From positions 71,501 to 135,500 of the forward strand of contig NZ_WLCM01000007.1 in NCBI RefSeq assembly GCF_013317235.1: DNA of 64,000 nucleotides, in the 5' to 3' direction. How positions within the stretch are numbered: the stretch's first letter is position 1; every line of letters starts with the position of its first letter. The notes beneath the pieces are model-generated. The model made no database searches. It saw only the letters and a list, made by a program, of their open reading frames with translations, and was not told where the DNA came from. A program made the translations under genes and the position numbers. Shown in pieces: positions 17,113-26,089 of the stretch. The DNA is from Leisingera sp. ANG59. Lineage in GTDB: Bacteria; Pseudomonadota; Alphaproteobacteria; Rhodobacterales; Rhodobacteraceae.

Positions 17113-17160
17113 CAAGACTTTTCAGAAAAGTCTTGGCAAAAGTTTTCTGAAAACTTTTGC
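17113..17160. repeat. Two abutting perfect palindromes
   Basis: CAAGACTTTT-CAG-AAAAGTCTTG (17113-17135) is followed with no gap by GCAAAAGTTTT-CTG-AAAACTTTTGC (17136-17160). Both stems are perfect (10 and 11 bases), both have three-base loops, and the two share the AGTTTT/AAAACT core. They lie between convergent efp and a secreted-protein gene. Confidence 0.85.
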
Positions 17161-17177
17161 GCAGGCAGCTGGCCGGG

Positions 17178-17723
17178 TCACCCCGCCGGCAGCGCCGGAT
17201 CAAAACCGCATTCATCCATCATCTTGCCATAGGCTGCGGTGAACCCGCTGAGCGAGGCCTCGTAGAACATGTCGTTGCCGGCCCAGAACTCCACCCAGCT
17301 GCCCTGTTTCATCGCCTGCAGCATCACCAGCTGGTCCTGGAGCCGCAGCGCGCTTTCGGCCTCGGCCAGCCCTTCCTCGCTGATCCAGGAATTGATCCCC
17401 GCCGCGATGGAAAAGCTGCGGTCGAAGTCAAAGATGAAATCCACCGTGCCGCCCTGCTGCATCAGCGTCGGGTAATGCCGCGGCGCATATTCCTGCACCT
17501 TGGCCATCGGGTAGACCGCGGGCGGGCCCGCATCGCCGGAAAACACCTCCAGCGCCAGCAGCGGATCGCCATCGCCGCCGGTCCAGGCGCGGCAGGTCAG
17601 ATAGCTGTCCTGCTCGGTCTCATGGGGCTCTGTGGCGGCATGCCAGTCCTTATAATTCCAGTACTCCGCCCAAACCGGGAAGGCCGCCAGCGCGGCGAAA
17701 CAAACTCCAAACAACAGTCGCAT
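17178..17723 (-). CDS. Hypothetical secreted protein
   Basis: 181 residues with a signal peptide (MRLLFGVCFAALAAFPVWA, then EYWNYKDW). The mature part has one Cys near the start (YLTCRAW) and one near the end (DECGFDP), a possible disulfide. No known domain is recognised. The start at MRLLFG is preferred over an upstream ATG because it gives a standard signal peptide. Confidence 0.7.
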   Translation of the reverse strand: MRLLFGVCFAALAAFPVWAEYWNYKDWHAATEPHETEQDSYLTCRAWTGGDGDPLLALEVFSGDAGPPAVYPMAKVQEYAPRHYPTLMQQGGTVDFIFDFDRSFSIAAGINSWISEEGLAEAESALRLQDQLVMLQAMKQGSWVEFWAGNDMFYEASLSGFTAAYGKMMDECGFDPALPAG

Positions 17724-17783
17724 CAAATACCCTTTCAGCAAATCTGACGGCGATCCTAACGCAAGGAGATGAACAGAGGCTTG

Positions 17784-18587
17784 TCAGAAGCCCAATGCCT
17801 CCAGGCGGGCCTTCACCATGCTGCGGTAGCCGCTGCCGAACAGCCGCAGATGCACCAGCGCGGGCCATAACTGATAGATGGCGCGGCGCGCCTCATACCC
17901 TGGCTCCAGCGCGCCATAGCTGTCGAGAAAGGCCGCGGGCGGCGCGCCGAACAAATGCAGCATCGCCAGATCCACCTCGCCATGCCCCCAGTAACAGGCC
18001 GGGTCGATCAGATAGGCGGCCTGTCCGCTGAACAGCACATTGCCGCTCCACAGATCGCCATGCAGCAGGGCCGCGGGCGGCGCGGCGGGCAGCAGCTCCG
18101 GCAGCCGGAGGCAAAGCGCCTCAACCCGCTGCCGCAGATCGCGGGGCAGGGCGTCCGGGCTTGCCAGCAGGCGGCGGCTGGCCCAGAACTCCACCCAGTT
18201 TTCCAACGGCGCATTGGGAATCTCAACACCGCCAAACGCGTAGTCCTCCGCCCAGCCGTAGTGCGGGCCGGTCGCGGCATGCAGCTGCCGCAAGGAATGC
18301 CCCAGCGCCTGCCAGCCATCCGCGCCGGCCGCGGTTTCCTCCAGCGCGTCCATCAGCAGCACAGGGCCTGCCACGCCAAGAACCTCCGGCGCCGGCGCGC
18401 CTGCGTCCCGGATCGCGCACAGCATCGCGGCCTCGGCCGCAACCAGCGGCCCGGACTTGGCGACCACCCGGCGGCCGTCTGTCAGGTCAAGAAGCTGCAC
18501 CTCCGACAGGTCGCCGCCGTGCAGCGGGCTGCTGCGCGCAATGCCCGCGCCTAGCAGGGAAAGAACCGTTTCGGCCAGCCCGCTCAC
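17784..18587 (-). CDS. Fructosamine kinase family protein
   Basis: 267 residues with the aminoglycoside-phosphotransferase/fructosamine-3-kinase fold: an N-terminal lobe with VAKSGPLVAAEAAML, catalytic loop LLHGDLWSGNVLF, and metal-binding LIDPACYWGHGEVDLAM. The family phosphorylates sugars linked to amines on proteins so that they detach. Its ATG overlaps the last four bases of ygfZ (ATGA), so it is translationally coupled to that gene. Confidence 0.88.
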   Translation of the reverse strand: MSGLAETVLSLLGAGIARSSPLHGGDLSEVQLLDLTDGRRVVAKSGPLVAAEAAMLCAIRDAGAPAPEVLGVAGPVLLMDALEETAAGADGWQALGHSLRQLHAATGPHYGWAEDYAFGGVEIPNAPLENWVEFWASRRLLASPDALPRDLRQRVEALCLRLPELLPAAPPAALLHGDLWSGNVLFSGQAAYLIDPACYWGHGEVDLAMLHLFGAPPAAFLDSYGALEPGYEARRAIYQLWPALVHLRLFGSGYRSMVKARLEALGF

Positions 18588-19318
18588 TCTTGCCAGGTGA
18601 CGCGGGCGTCCCCCGCCTGCATCTCCCCCTTGGCGCGGTCAAGGCGCAAATAGGCGATGCCCCTGCCGCCGGACTGGGTGAACAGCGTGCCCACCACCTT
18701 GCCGCCGGCGGTGATTTCCGTGCCGACCGGCGCCGCACCCTCAACCGCCACCGTGCGCAAGCCCTTGCGCAGCTCGGTCTTGTGCTTCATCCGCGCCGTC
18801 ACCTCCTGGCCGACATAGCAGCCCTTGCGGAAATCGACGCCCTTCAGCGCCTCGAACCCGGCTTCCAGTATATAGGTTTCCGGCCCCAGCTCGATGCCGG
18901 TTTCGGGAATGCAGTGGGCGACCCGGATGGCGTCCCAGTCGGTGCCGTCATCACCGCCCTCGGCGCCATATAGCCGCCAGCCCATCGCCGGGTGGCGCGG
19001 GTCCGCCAGCGCGCCCTCCGGTGCCGCGCCGGTGCCGCGTTTCACCTGCAGGTCCGTCATTTCCAGCTGCACATCGGCGCGCAGCCGGTACATGTTCAGC
19101 CGCTTCAGCAGCCCCTCGGCCAGCGAGGCTTCCACATCCAGCAGCACCGCATCGCCGTCTGCCGCCAGAAAGAAGTCGGCGATGTATTTGCCTTGCGGCG
19201 TCAGCAGCGCGGCATAGACCAGGCCTTCGCTCAGCCGGTCCACATTGCTGGTCACAAGATCCTGCAGGAAGCTCTTGGCGTCAGCGCCATTCAGGCGCAG
19301 GATGCGGCGGTCGCTCAT
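18584..19318 (-). CDS. ygfZ: YgfZ-type folate-binding iron-sulfur protein repair factor
   Basis: 244 residues. It has the GcvT-like fold with LNGADAKSFLQDLVTSNVD near the start and the diagnostic KGCYVGQEVTARMKH motif near residue 180. YgfZ/IBA57 proteins use tetrahydrofolate in maintaining certain 4Fe-4S enzymes such as MiaB. The start at MSDRRILRL fits the family; a much longer upstream frame runs antisense through the glycosyltransferase. It overlaps the fructosamine kinase gene by four bases. Confidence 0.92.
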   Translation of the reverse strand: MSDRRILRLNGADAKSFLQDLVTSNVDRLSEGLVYAALLTPQGKYIADFFLAADGDAVLLDVEASLAEGLLKRLNMYRLRADVQLEMTDLQVKRGTGAAPEGALADPRHPAMGWRLYGAEGGDDGTDWDAIRVAHCIPETGIELGPETYILEAGFEALKGVDFRKGCYVGQEVTARMKHKTELRKGLRTVAVEGAAPVGTEITAGGKVVGTLFTQSGGRGIAYLRLDRAKGEMQAGDARVTWQE

Positions 19319-19417
19319 GTGTTTTCTCCTGTCTGCCTCAGGGGGCGTTTCACTGCTTGGCCCAGTGATATAGGAAGCAGGGCGGAAGAAAACAGCAAAT
19401 CCGCCCAAGGAGGGCTC

Positions 19418-20098
19418 ATGCCCGCGCCGCTCAGCATCGTCATTCCCACCCTGAACGCCGAAGGAGAGCTGCCCGCCACGCTGGAGCATCTGATGGAGGG
19501 GCTGGCCGCCGGGCTGATCCGCGAGCTGGTGATCACAGACGGCGGCTCCACCGATGCCACCCGCGCCATTGCCGAAGCCGCCGGCGCTGAATGGATCAGC
19601 GGCGCGCCGTCGCGCGGCGGCCAGCTGCGCCGGGGCTGCGCGGCAGCAGAGGGGGAGTGGCTGCTGGTGATCCATGCCGACACCCATCTGGAGCCGGGCT
19701 GGGCTGCGGCGGTGGCGCAGCACCTGCAGGAGGGGCACGGCAGCCCGGCCTGTTTCCGGCTGCGCTTCCGGGCGCGCGGCTTGATGCCGGCCTGGGTCGC
19801 GGCCTGGGCCAATCTGCGCACGCGCCTGATCGGGCTGCCTTATGGCGATCAGGGCCTGCTGATTGCCCGCGCGGATTATGAGGCTGCGGGCGGCTACCCG
19901 GATCAGCCGCTTATGGAAGACGTGGCGCTGGTGCGGCGCCTGCACAGGCTGACGGTGCTGCCAAGCAGCGCGCTGACCAGCGCCGTGCGCTACCAGCGCG
20001 CGGGCTGGCTGCGGCGCGGCGGGCGCAACCTGTGGACGCTGACCAGATACGCTATGGGGGTCTCTCCCGAGAAACTGGCTGCGGATTACAGAAAGTGA
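19418..20098 (+). CDS. Family 2 glycosyltransferase, TIGR04283-like
   Basis: 226 residues. The GT-A start SIVIPTLNAEGELPATLEHL, the DGGSTDAT loop, metal-binding VIHADTHLEPGW, and the short C-terminus GDQGLLIARADYE with PLMEDVALVRRL fit the small glycosyltransferases sometimes called arsenosugar biosynthesis enzymes. No arsenic gene lies near, so that name should not be taken as a function. AAGGAGG precedes the ATG. Confidence 0.85.
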   Translation: MPAPLSIVIPTLNAEGELPATLEHLMEGLAAGLIRELVITDGGSTDATRAIAEAAGAEWISGAPSRGGQLRRGCAAAEGEWLLVIHADTHLEPGWAAAVAQHLQEGHGSPACFRLRFRARGLMPAWVAAWANLRTRLIGLPYGDQGLLIARADYEAAGGYPDQPLMEDVALVRRLHRLTVLPSSALTSAVRYQRAGWLRRGGRNLWTLTRYAMGVSPEKLAADYRK

Positions 20099-20146
20099 AG
20101 TGATCTGCCGGGCGCTGTCCTATGTCGCAAGTTAAAGGAGCCGGGC

Positions 20147-22009
20147 TCAGCCGAACACCTTGCTGGCAAAGCGGCGGAACCAGCGGTTCTTGCCGCGGGC
20201 GCTGCCGCCGGGCACCTGTTCGGCCTGGGCGGCGATGCCCTTGGTGTCCACCACCGTCTTGCCGTCCTGGAACTGCAGCCGGTAGAGGTCGGCATAGATG
20301 CCGCCGCGGGCCAGCAGCTCCTCGTGGCTGCCCTGGTCCACCACCCGGCCGCGGTCCATCACCACGATCTTGTCGGCGTTGCGGATGGTCGACAGCCGGT
20401 GCGCGATCACCAGCGTGGTGCGGCCGCCCGACAGCTTGTCCAGCGCCTGCTGCACCACCTTCTCCGACTGCGCATCCAGCGCCGAGGTCGCCTCGTCCAG
20501 CAGCAGAACCGGCGTGTCGCGCAACAGCGCGCGGGCAATCACCACCCGCTGCCGCTGGCCGCCCGACAGCGCCGATCCGCGCGGCCCCACCCTGGTCTCC
20601 AGACCATGCTCCAGCTTGGGCAGGAAATCCGACACATGCGAGGCATCCAGCGCTGCCTGCAATTCCTCATCGCTCACATCGGTGCGGCCCAGCACGATGT
20701 TTTCCCGCAGCGTCTCGTCAAACAGCAGCGCATCCTGGGTCACCACCGAGAACAGGCTGCGCAGATCGGCGGTCTTCAGGGCGTCCACCGGGACACCGCC
20801 CACCGAGACACGCCCCTCCTGCGGGTCGACCATGCGGGTCAGCAGGTTGAAGATGGTGGACTTGCCCGCCCCCGAGGCGCCGACCAGCGCCGTGGTCTTG
20901 CCGCCTTCGGCCACCAGCGACAGACTGTGCAGGATCTTGCTGTCGCCATAGCTGAGGCTGACGTTCTCGAGGTTGATCGGCGGCAGCCCTTCGGGGGCCG
21001 GTTCCGGGTTCTCGGGCTCTGTCAGCAGAATCGGCGCATCGAGCAGTTCCTTGACCCGCTCCAGCGAGGCCGCCGCGGTCTGCCAGACACCGGAAATTGC
21101 CGCCAGCCGCCGCATCGGTTCGAACGACAGGCCGACCGAAGTGAAGAAGGCCATGAACTGGCCGACGGTTTTCTCGCCCGCGATGATCTCGTTGCCGCCA
21201 TACAGCAGCACCGCCATGAACCCGGCACCGGCCATGATGTCGGTCATCCCCGAGATCGACGCGCCGCCCAGCGCGGTCTTCACATCGGCCTTGACCAGAT
21301 TGTCCATCACGGTCCCGAAACGCGCATTCTGATAGTCTTCCAGCCGGTTCAGCTTGATCGGCACGATGCCGTGGAAGATCTCGTTCAGCCGGGTCGACAG
21401 CTTGGCGCTCAGGTCCCGCGACAGCGTCGCCTTCCTGCGCACATAACGCTGCGCCATCTTGATCGGCGCCAGCAGCACCGGCACCCCGATCAACAGCACC
21501 AATGTCCAGCGCCAGTCGATGCTGACGGCGACGCCCAGCACCGCAATCAGGGAGACGAAATCCTTGCCGGCGCCGGTGATCACCGCCCGCCACACGGAAT
21601 CGATGGCGCTGACATCGCCCAGGACGCGGTGCATCAGAACCCCCGGCGGGTGCTCCTGGTGAAAGGCCGGGTCCTGCCGGATCAGCCGCGCCAGCATATC
21701 CTTGCGCAGATGCGCGGCGGAGGTCTGCGAGACCTTGCTCAGCAGCACCTTCTGGGTGACGCCGGACACGCCGCGCAGGGCGAAGATGCAGAAGAACGCC
21801 AGGCTCACCCAGAACAGAGCATCGGTGTTGCCTTCGACAAACACCAGGTCGAACATCGGCTGCATCATGTAGCCAAGCGCGCCCATGGTGCCGCCTTCAA
21901 TCAGCATGAAGATCACGGCGATGCCCAGAAGCCCGATGTACCGGCGCAGATAACCGCGCCACAGCCAGCCCAGAAGCTCCCGTGCGGATTTATGCTCCTG
22001 CTGGCTCAT
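20147..22009 (-). CDS. MsbA-type ABC exporter (fused permease and ATPase)
   Basis: 620 residues. About six membrane segments in the first 320 residues (type I exporter fold) are followed by a nucleotide-binding domain with Walker A GASGAGKST, signature LSGGQRQRV, Walker B VLLLDEATSALD and the H-loop VIAHRLST. Members flip lipid A or other amphipathic substrates; the substrate here is unknown. ATG 22009 has AGGAG nine bases upstream, whereas the longer start at 22072 has none. Confidence 0.9.
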   Translation of the reverse strand: MSQQEHKSARELLGWLWRGYLRRYIGLLGIAVIFMLIEGGTMGALGYMMQPMFDLVFVEGNTDALFWVSLAFFCIFALRGVSGVTQKVLLSKVSQTSAAHLRKDMLARLIRQDPAFHQEHPPGVLMHRVLGDVSAIDSVWRAVITGAGKDFVSLIAVLGVAVSIDWRWTLVLLIGVPVLLAPIKMAQRYVRRKATLSRDLSAKLSTRLNEIFHGIVPIKLNRLEDYQNARFGTVMDNLVKADVKTALGGASISGMTDIMAGAGFMAVLLYGGNEIIAGEKTVGQFMAFFTSVGLSFEPMRRLAAISGVWQTAAASLERVKELLDAPILLTEPENPEPAPEGLPPINLENVSLSYGDSKILHSLSLVAEGGKTTALVGASGAGKSTIFNLLTRMVDPQEGRVSVGGVPVDALKTADLRSLFSVVTQDALLFDETLRENIVLGRTDVSDEELQAALDASHVSDFLPKLEHGLETRVGPRGSALSGGQRQRVVIARALLRDTPVLLLDEATSALDAQSEKVVQQALDKLSGGRTTLVIAHRLSTIRNADKIVVMDRGRVVDQGSHEELLARGGIYADLYRLQFQDGKTVVDTKGIAAQAEQVPGGSARGKNRWFRRFASKVFG

Positions 22010-22214
22010 GACTGCGCGCTCCTGCGGGAAATTCGTGTCATTGCGGGCCTTTCCCTGTCGTTCCTGCGCCATTTAAGCAGGTGGGGGGCAGCGCGCAAGC
22101 AATTCGCCGTGACCCTGCGTCCTTGGCAATTGACGCTGCCCGCCCTGCAGATACTGTGCCGTCATGGGTAACCGCGGCAGCCCCGGGGCGGCGCGCTTTC
22201 AGGGAATATCAGGC

Positions 22215-23423
22215 ATGAGCGGAGCGGCGAACGTATCGGCAGGGCGGCAGTATCTGGCCATACCGGGGCCTTCGGTGGTGCCGGACCGGGTGCTGCAGGC
22301 AATGCACCGGCCGTCGCCCAACATCTACGCGGGCGAGCTGGTGGAGATGACCGCCGCCCTGATCCCGGACCTGCGCCGGGTGGCGCGCACGGATCATCAC
22401 GCGGCGGTATATATCGCCAACGGCCACGGCGCCTGGGAGGCGGCGCTGCAGAACACCCTGCAGCCCGGCGACCTGGTGCTGGTGCCCGCCTCGGGCCGCT
22501 TTGCCATCGGCTGGTCGGAAATGGCTGAAGGCTTGGGGATCGGGACCGAGGTCCTGGACTTCGGCACCAGCGCCCCCTGGGACATGGCGCGGATTGCTGA
22601 GGTGCTGGCCGCCGACAAGACACACCGCATCAAGGCGGTGCTGGGCGTGCATGTGGACACCTCCAGTTCGATCCGCAACGACATCGCGGGCCTGCGCCGC
22701 CTGCTGGACCAGGCCGGCCACCCGGCGCTGCTGATGGCCGACTGCATCGCTTCCCTGGGCTGCGAGCGCTTCGAGATGGATGCCTGGGGCGTCGATGTCA
22801 TGGTCACCGCCAGCCAGAAGGGGCTGATGATGCCGCCGGGCCTCAGCTTCGTGTTCTTCAACGATAAGGCCGCCGCGGCGCGGGCGGCGCTGCCGCGGAT
22901 CAGCCGCTACTGGGACTGGGAACCGCGCGCCCACCCGGCCGAGTTCTACCAGTATTTCGGCGGCACCGCGCCCACCCATCACCTCTACGGGCTGCGCGCC
23001 GCGCTCGACATGATCCACGGCGAAGGCCTTGAAAACGTGTGGGACCGCCACGCCCGCCTGGCCCGAGCCATCTGGGCCGCCTGCGAGGCCTGGGGCGCAG
23101 ACGGCCCGCTGCGGATGAACGTGGCGGACCGCTCCTTGCGCTCCCACGCGGTCACCGCGCTGCATATCGGCGCGCCGGACGGCACCCGGCTGCGCGCCTG
23201 GCTGGAGCAGAACCTGGGCCTGACGCTGGGCATCGGCCTCGGCATGGCCGCCCCAAAGAGCCCGGAATGGCACGGCTTTTTCCGGCTCGGCCACATGGGG
23301 CACGTGAACGGTCAGATGGTGATGGGATTGCTGGGCGGCATAGAAACCGGCCTCACCGCGCTGAATATCCCGCACGGCACTGGCGCGCTGGACGCAGCTG
23401 CACGGGGGCTGGCGGGCCGCTGA
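22215..23423 (+). CDS. Class V aminotransferase (serine/alanine-glyoxylate type)
   Basis: 402 residues, PLP-dependent. It shows the family start YLAIPGPSVVPDRVLQAM, NGHGAWEAALQN, the Asp of LLMADCIASLG and the PLP Lys in VTASQKGLMMPPG. The end fits the small domain (GIGLGMAAPKSPEWHGFFRL). Likely reactions are serine-glyoxylate, alanine-glyoxylate or purine-catabolic transamination; sequence alone does not decide. The start at MSGAANVSAG is chosen from the family alignment as recalled. Confidence 0.85.
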   Translation: MSGAANVSAGRQYLAIPGPSVVPDRVLQAMHRPSPNIYAGELVEMTAALIPDLRRVARTDHHAAVYIANGHGAWEAALQNTLQPGDLVLVPASGRFAIGWSEMAEGLGIGTEVLDFGTSAPWDMARIAEVLAADKTHRIKAVLGVHVDTSSSIRNDIAGLRRLLDQAGHPALLMADCIASLGCERFEMDAWGVDVMVTASQKGLMMPPGLSFVFFNDKAAAARAALPRISRYWDWEPRAHPAEFYQYFGGTAPTHHLYGLRAALDMIHGEGLENVWDRHARLARAIWAACEAWGADGPLRMNVADRSLRSHAVTALHIGAPDGTRLRAWLEQNLGLTLGIGLGMAAPKSPEWHGFFRLGHMGHVNGQMVMGLLGGIETGLTALNIPHGTGALDAAARGLAGR

Positions 23424-23456
23424 AGGCCCGTCTGCAGCAGCCGGGCTGCGCGGGGG

Positions 23457-23651
23457 TCACGCCTTATGCGAGTTCAGCCGGATCTCCAGCCTGGTGATGA
23501 AATGGTTGATCAGCACGGCCAGCACCAGCACCGGCACCAGCCCGTACATCACCCAGAGCACAAAGAAGATCCACATCAGGTTGATGCCGGCAAACATGAT
23601 CGCGGCGGTAAAGAAATCCGGCATGGCGTCCGGCAGTTCAGGGTCACGCAT
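23457..23651 (-). CDS. Small membrane protein (64 aa)
   Basis: 64 residues with two adjacent hydrophobic stretches (FFTAAIMFAGINLMWIFFVL and MYGLVPVLVLAVLINHF) and a basic tail (RLEIRLNSHKA). GGGAGA lies eight bases before the ATG. It follows the aminotransferase gene on the same strand after 90 bases. Function unknown. Confidence 0.65.
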   Translation of the reverse strand: MRDPELPDAMPDFFTAAIMFAGINLMWIFFVLWVMYGLVPVLVLAVLINHFITRLEIRLNSHKA

Positions 23652-23741
23652 GACAATTCTCCCGGTGATACCCTTTGATGGTAGTCCGGGACCGGTGAAT
23701 GTCCGGTAAAACTGCTGCGATCAGGCCTCCGCCGGCAGGTT

Positions 23742-24851
23742 TCAGCCGCCCCGTGCTGTGTCCAGCGCCAGCGGCAGCGCCGCGGCAAAGGCGTCCAGCT
23801 CCGCCGCTGGCCCGCAGCTCACCCTTATGCAGCGGTTCTGCGGTTCGGCAAACGGCATCCGCACAAAGACCCCCTGATCCACCAGCCCATCCAGCACCGC
23901 CTTGGCAAATGCCCCGTCCCGGCCGCAGTCGATGGCGACGAAATTGGTGGCAGAGGGCAGGGCGCTCAGCCCGTTTTCCGCGGCGATGCCGGCAATCCGC
24001 TCGCGCGCCGCCTCAATCTGCGCCAGCACCTCTGCCAGCCAGTCCTGATCCTGCAGCGCCGCCAGCGCGCCGGCCTGCGCCGCCCGGTTCATGCCGAAAT
24101 GGTTGCGCACCTTGTTGAAGGCGGCGATCAGCTCGGGATGGCCGATGGCATAGCCCACCCGCGCGCCGGCCATGGCATAGGCCTTGGAAAAGGTCCGCAT
24201 CCGGATCACCCGCATGTCATCCGCGCTGATGGGCGCCGCGGTGCCTTCCGGCGCGCATTCGACATAGGCCTCGTCCAGCAGCAGCAGGCAGCCCTCCGGC
24301 AGATGCTCCAGCGCCGCCGCAATCTCCGCGCCCTTATGCCAGCTGCCCATCGGATTGTCCGGATTGGCCAGGTAGACGATCCTGGCATCGACCTCCGCCG
24401 CTTTGGCAAACAGCGCCCCGAAATCCTCGCGGTCGTCCTTGTAGGGCACCGTATGGATCACCCCGCCAAAGCCCGCCACATGGTAGTTGAAGGTCGGATA
24501 GGCCCCCAGCGACGTGACCACCGCATCGCCCGGCCCGACCAGCAGCCGCACCAGGTACCCCAGCAGCCCGTCGATGCCCTCGCCGACGATGATATGCGCC
24601 GGGCTAACCCCGTGATGCGCCGCCAGCGCGTGGCGCAGATCAAAGTTCTCCGCATCGCCGTATTTCCAGATTTCCGCCGCGGCCTTGGCCATCGCCTCAA
24701 CGGCCTTGGGCGACGGGCCGAAGATGTTCTCATTCGCCCCCAGCCGCGCGGCAAAGGCATGGCCGCGGGCGCGCTCCTGGGTCTCGGGGCCGACAAAGGG
24801 CACGGTGGCGGGCAGGGATTGGGCAAGCGGGGTGTAGCGGGGACCAGTCAT
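23742..24851 (-). CDS. Histidinol-phosphate aminotransferase-like PLP enzyme
   Basis: 369 residues, class I/II aminotransferase fold. It has LGANENIFGPSPKAVEAM, the loop GEGIDGLLG, the Asn-Pro pair in LANPDNPMGS, the PLP-binding Asp and Tyr in LLLDEAYVE, the Schiff-base Lys in TFSKAYAMAG, and a C-terminal Arg in CIRVSCG. This fits the HisC branch but does not prove histidine synthesis; no his genes are nearby, and roseobacters commonly carry a second HisC. Divergent from the lactonase-like gene. Confidence 0.85.
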   Translation of the reverse strand: MTGPRYTPLAQSLPATVPFVGPETQERARGHAFAARLGANENIFGPSPKAVEAMAKAAAEIWKYGDAENFDLRHALAAHHGVSPAHIIVGEGIDGLLGYLVRLLVGPGDAVVTSLGAYPTFNYHVAGFGGVIHTVPYKDDREDFGALFAKAAEVDARIVYLANPDNPMGSWHKGAEIAAALEHLPEGCLLLLDEAYVECAPEGTAAPISADDMRVIRMRTFSKAYAMAGARVGYAIGHPELIAAFNKVRNHFGMNRAAQAGALAALQDQDWLAEVLAQIEAARERIAGIAAENGLSALPSATNFVAIDCGRDGAFAKAVLDGLVDQGVFVRMPFAEPQNRCIRVSCGPAAELDAFAAALPLALDTARGG

Positions 24852-24945
24852 GGCCGCAGATAAGCGCAAGCGCGGGCGGCGGGCAAGGCTTGCGTCCCTC
24901 CTGAGGGAGGCGCAGTCTGCATCAAGTTTTCAAAGGGATTCTTTC

Positions 24946-26016
24946 ATGCGCATTGCCCTGGCCCTGCTGGCTGCCGCCCTCGGTTACCTCCTGTTCTGGC
25001 CGGTGCCGGTCGACCCTGTCGCCTACGGCCCGCCGCAGCCGCCGGGTTTCACCGGCGATTACGCGGAAAACAATGCGCTGGATGCGGCCGCGCTGGTCCA
25101 TTTGCCAGACGGAGAACTGGGGCCGGAGGACATCGCCCGAACCCCGGACGGCGCCATCTACACCACCAGCCTCGCAGGCAATCTCTACCGTATCGACGGC
25201 GCTGAACCTGTCCTGATTGATCAGCTCGGCGGCCGCCCGCTGGGGCTCAAGGCAGGCCCGGACGGCGCGCTTTTTATCGCCGACAGTTTCCGCGGAATCC
25301 TGCGCTGGTCCGGCCCCGGCTCGCTGGAGGTCGTGGCGGACAGCATTGACGGCGCCCCGATCGTCTATGCCAACCAGCTCGACGTGGCCCGCGACGGCAC
25401 CGTCTATTTCTCCAACTCCTCCGACCGCTTCGACCCGGAAACCATGGGCGGCACCAAGCCGACCTCGATCCTGACGATCTGGGAGCAGTCGGACAGCGGC
25501 TACGTCGCCCGCATCCGCCCCGATGGCAGTGCCGAGAAGATCGCCACGGGCTTCGTCTACACCAACGGCATCGCGCTCTCGCCGGAGGAGGATTTCCTGC
25601 TGATCAACGAGACCGGCCGCGCCCGCATCCACCGGCTCTGGCTCAAGGGGGACCGGGCAGGCGAGCGCGAGGTGTTCCTCGACAACCTCCCCGGCTACCC
25701 CGACAATCTGGAGGCGCAAGGCGACGGCACCTACTGGCTCGCCTTCGCCAGCCCGCGGGTGCCGTCGGAAAAACTGATGCCCTATCCTTTCCTGCGCAAG
25801 CTGATCTGGCGCCTCGGCCCGATGGTGCGCCCGGCGCCGGTCCATCGCGGCATGCTGGTGCAGCTGGACGGGCAGGGGAATGTGCTGCGCAGCCTGCAGG
25901 ACCCTGACGGCCGCCTTGGCGTTACCACCGGCGGCAAGGTGATGAACGGGCAGCTTTATGTCATGACCCTCGACTCGCCGTTCTTCGCCCGGATGCCCCT
26001 GACGCCCCGCCCCTGA
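24946..26016 (+). CDS. SMP-30/strictosidine-synthase-like beta-propeller protein
   Basis: 356 residues. An N-terminal hydrophobic anchor (MRIALALLAAALGYLLFWPV) leads into a six-bladed propeller with GLKAGPDGALFIADSF, ANQLDVARDGTVYFSNSS, FVYTNGIALSPEEDFLLI and a late GVTTGGKVMNGQLYVM. The family includes calcium-dependent lactonases and strictosidine-synthase-like esterases. Substrate unknown; membrane-anchored or periplasmic location is inferred. Confidence 0.83.
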   Translation: MRIALALLAAALGYLLFWPVPVDPVAYGPPQPPGFTGDYAENNALDAAALVHLPDGELGPEDIARTPDGAIYTTSLAGNLYRIDGAEPVLIDQLGGRPLGLKAGPDGALFIADSFRGILRWSGPGSLEVVADSIDGAPIVYANQLDVARDGTVYFSNSSDRFDPETMGGTKPTSILTIWEQSDSGYVARIRPDGSAEKIATGFVYTNGIALSPEEDFLLINETGRARIHRLWLKGDRAGEREVFLDNLPGYPDNLEAQGDGTYWLAFASPRVPSEKLMPYPFLRKLIWRLGPMVRPAPVHRGMLVQLDGQGNVLRSLQDPDGRLGVTTGGKVMNGQLYVMTLDSPFFARMPLTPRP

Positions 26017-26089
26017 CCTCAGGTAGGGCTGGCATGTCCGCCGGTTCCGGGGCAGGCTGCATGTAAACCGGAACCGAGGGGGAGCAGCC

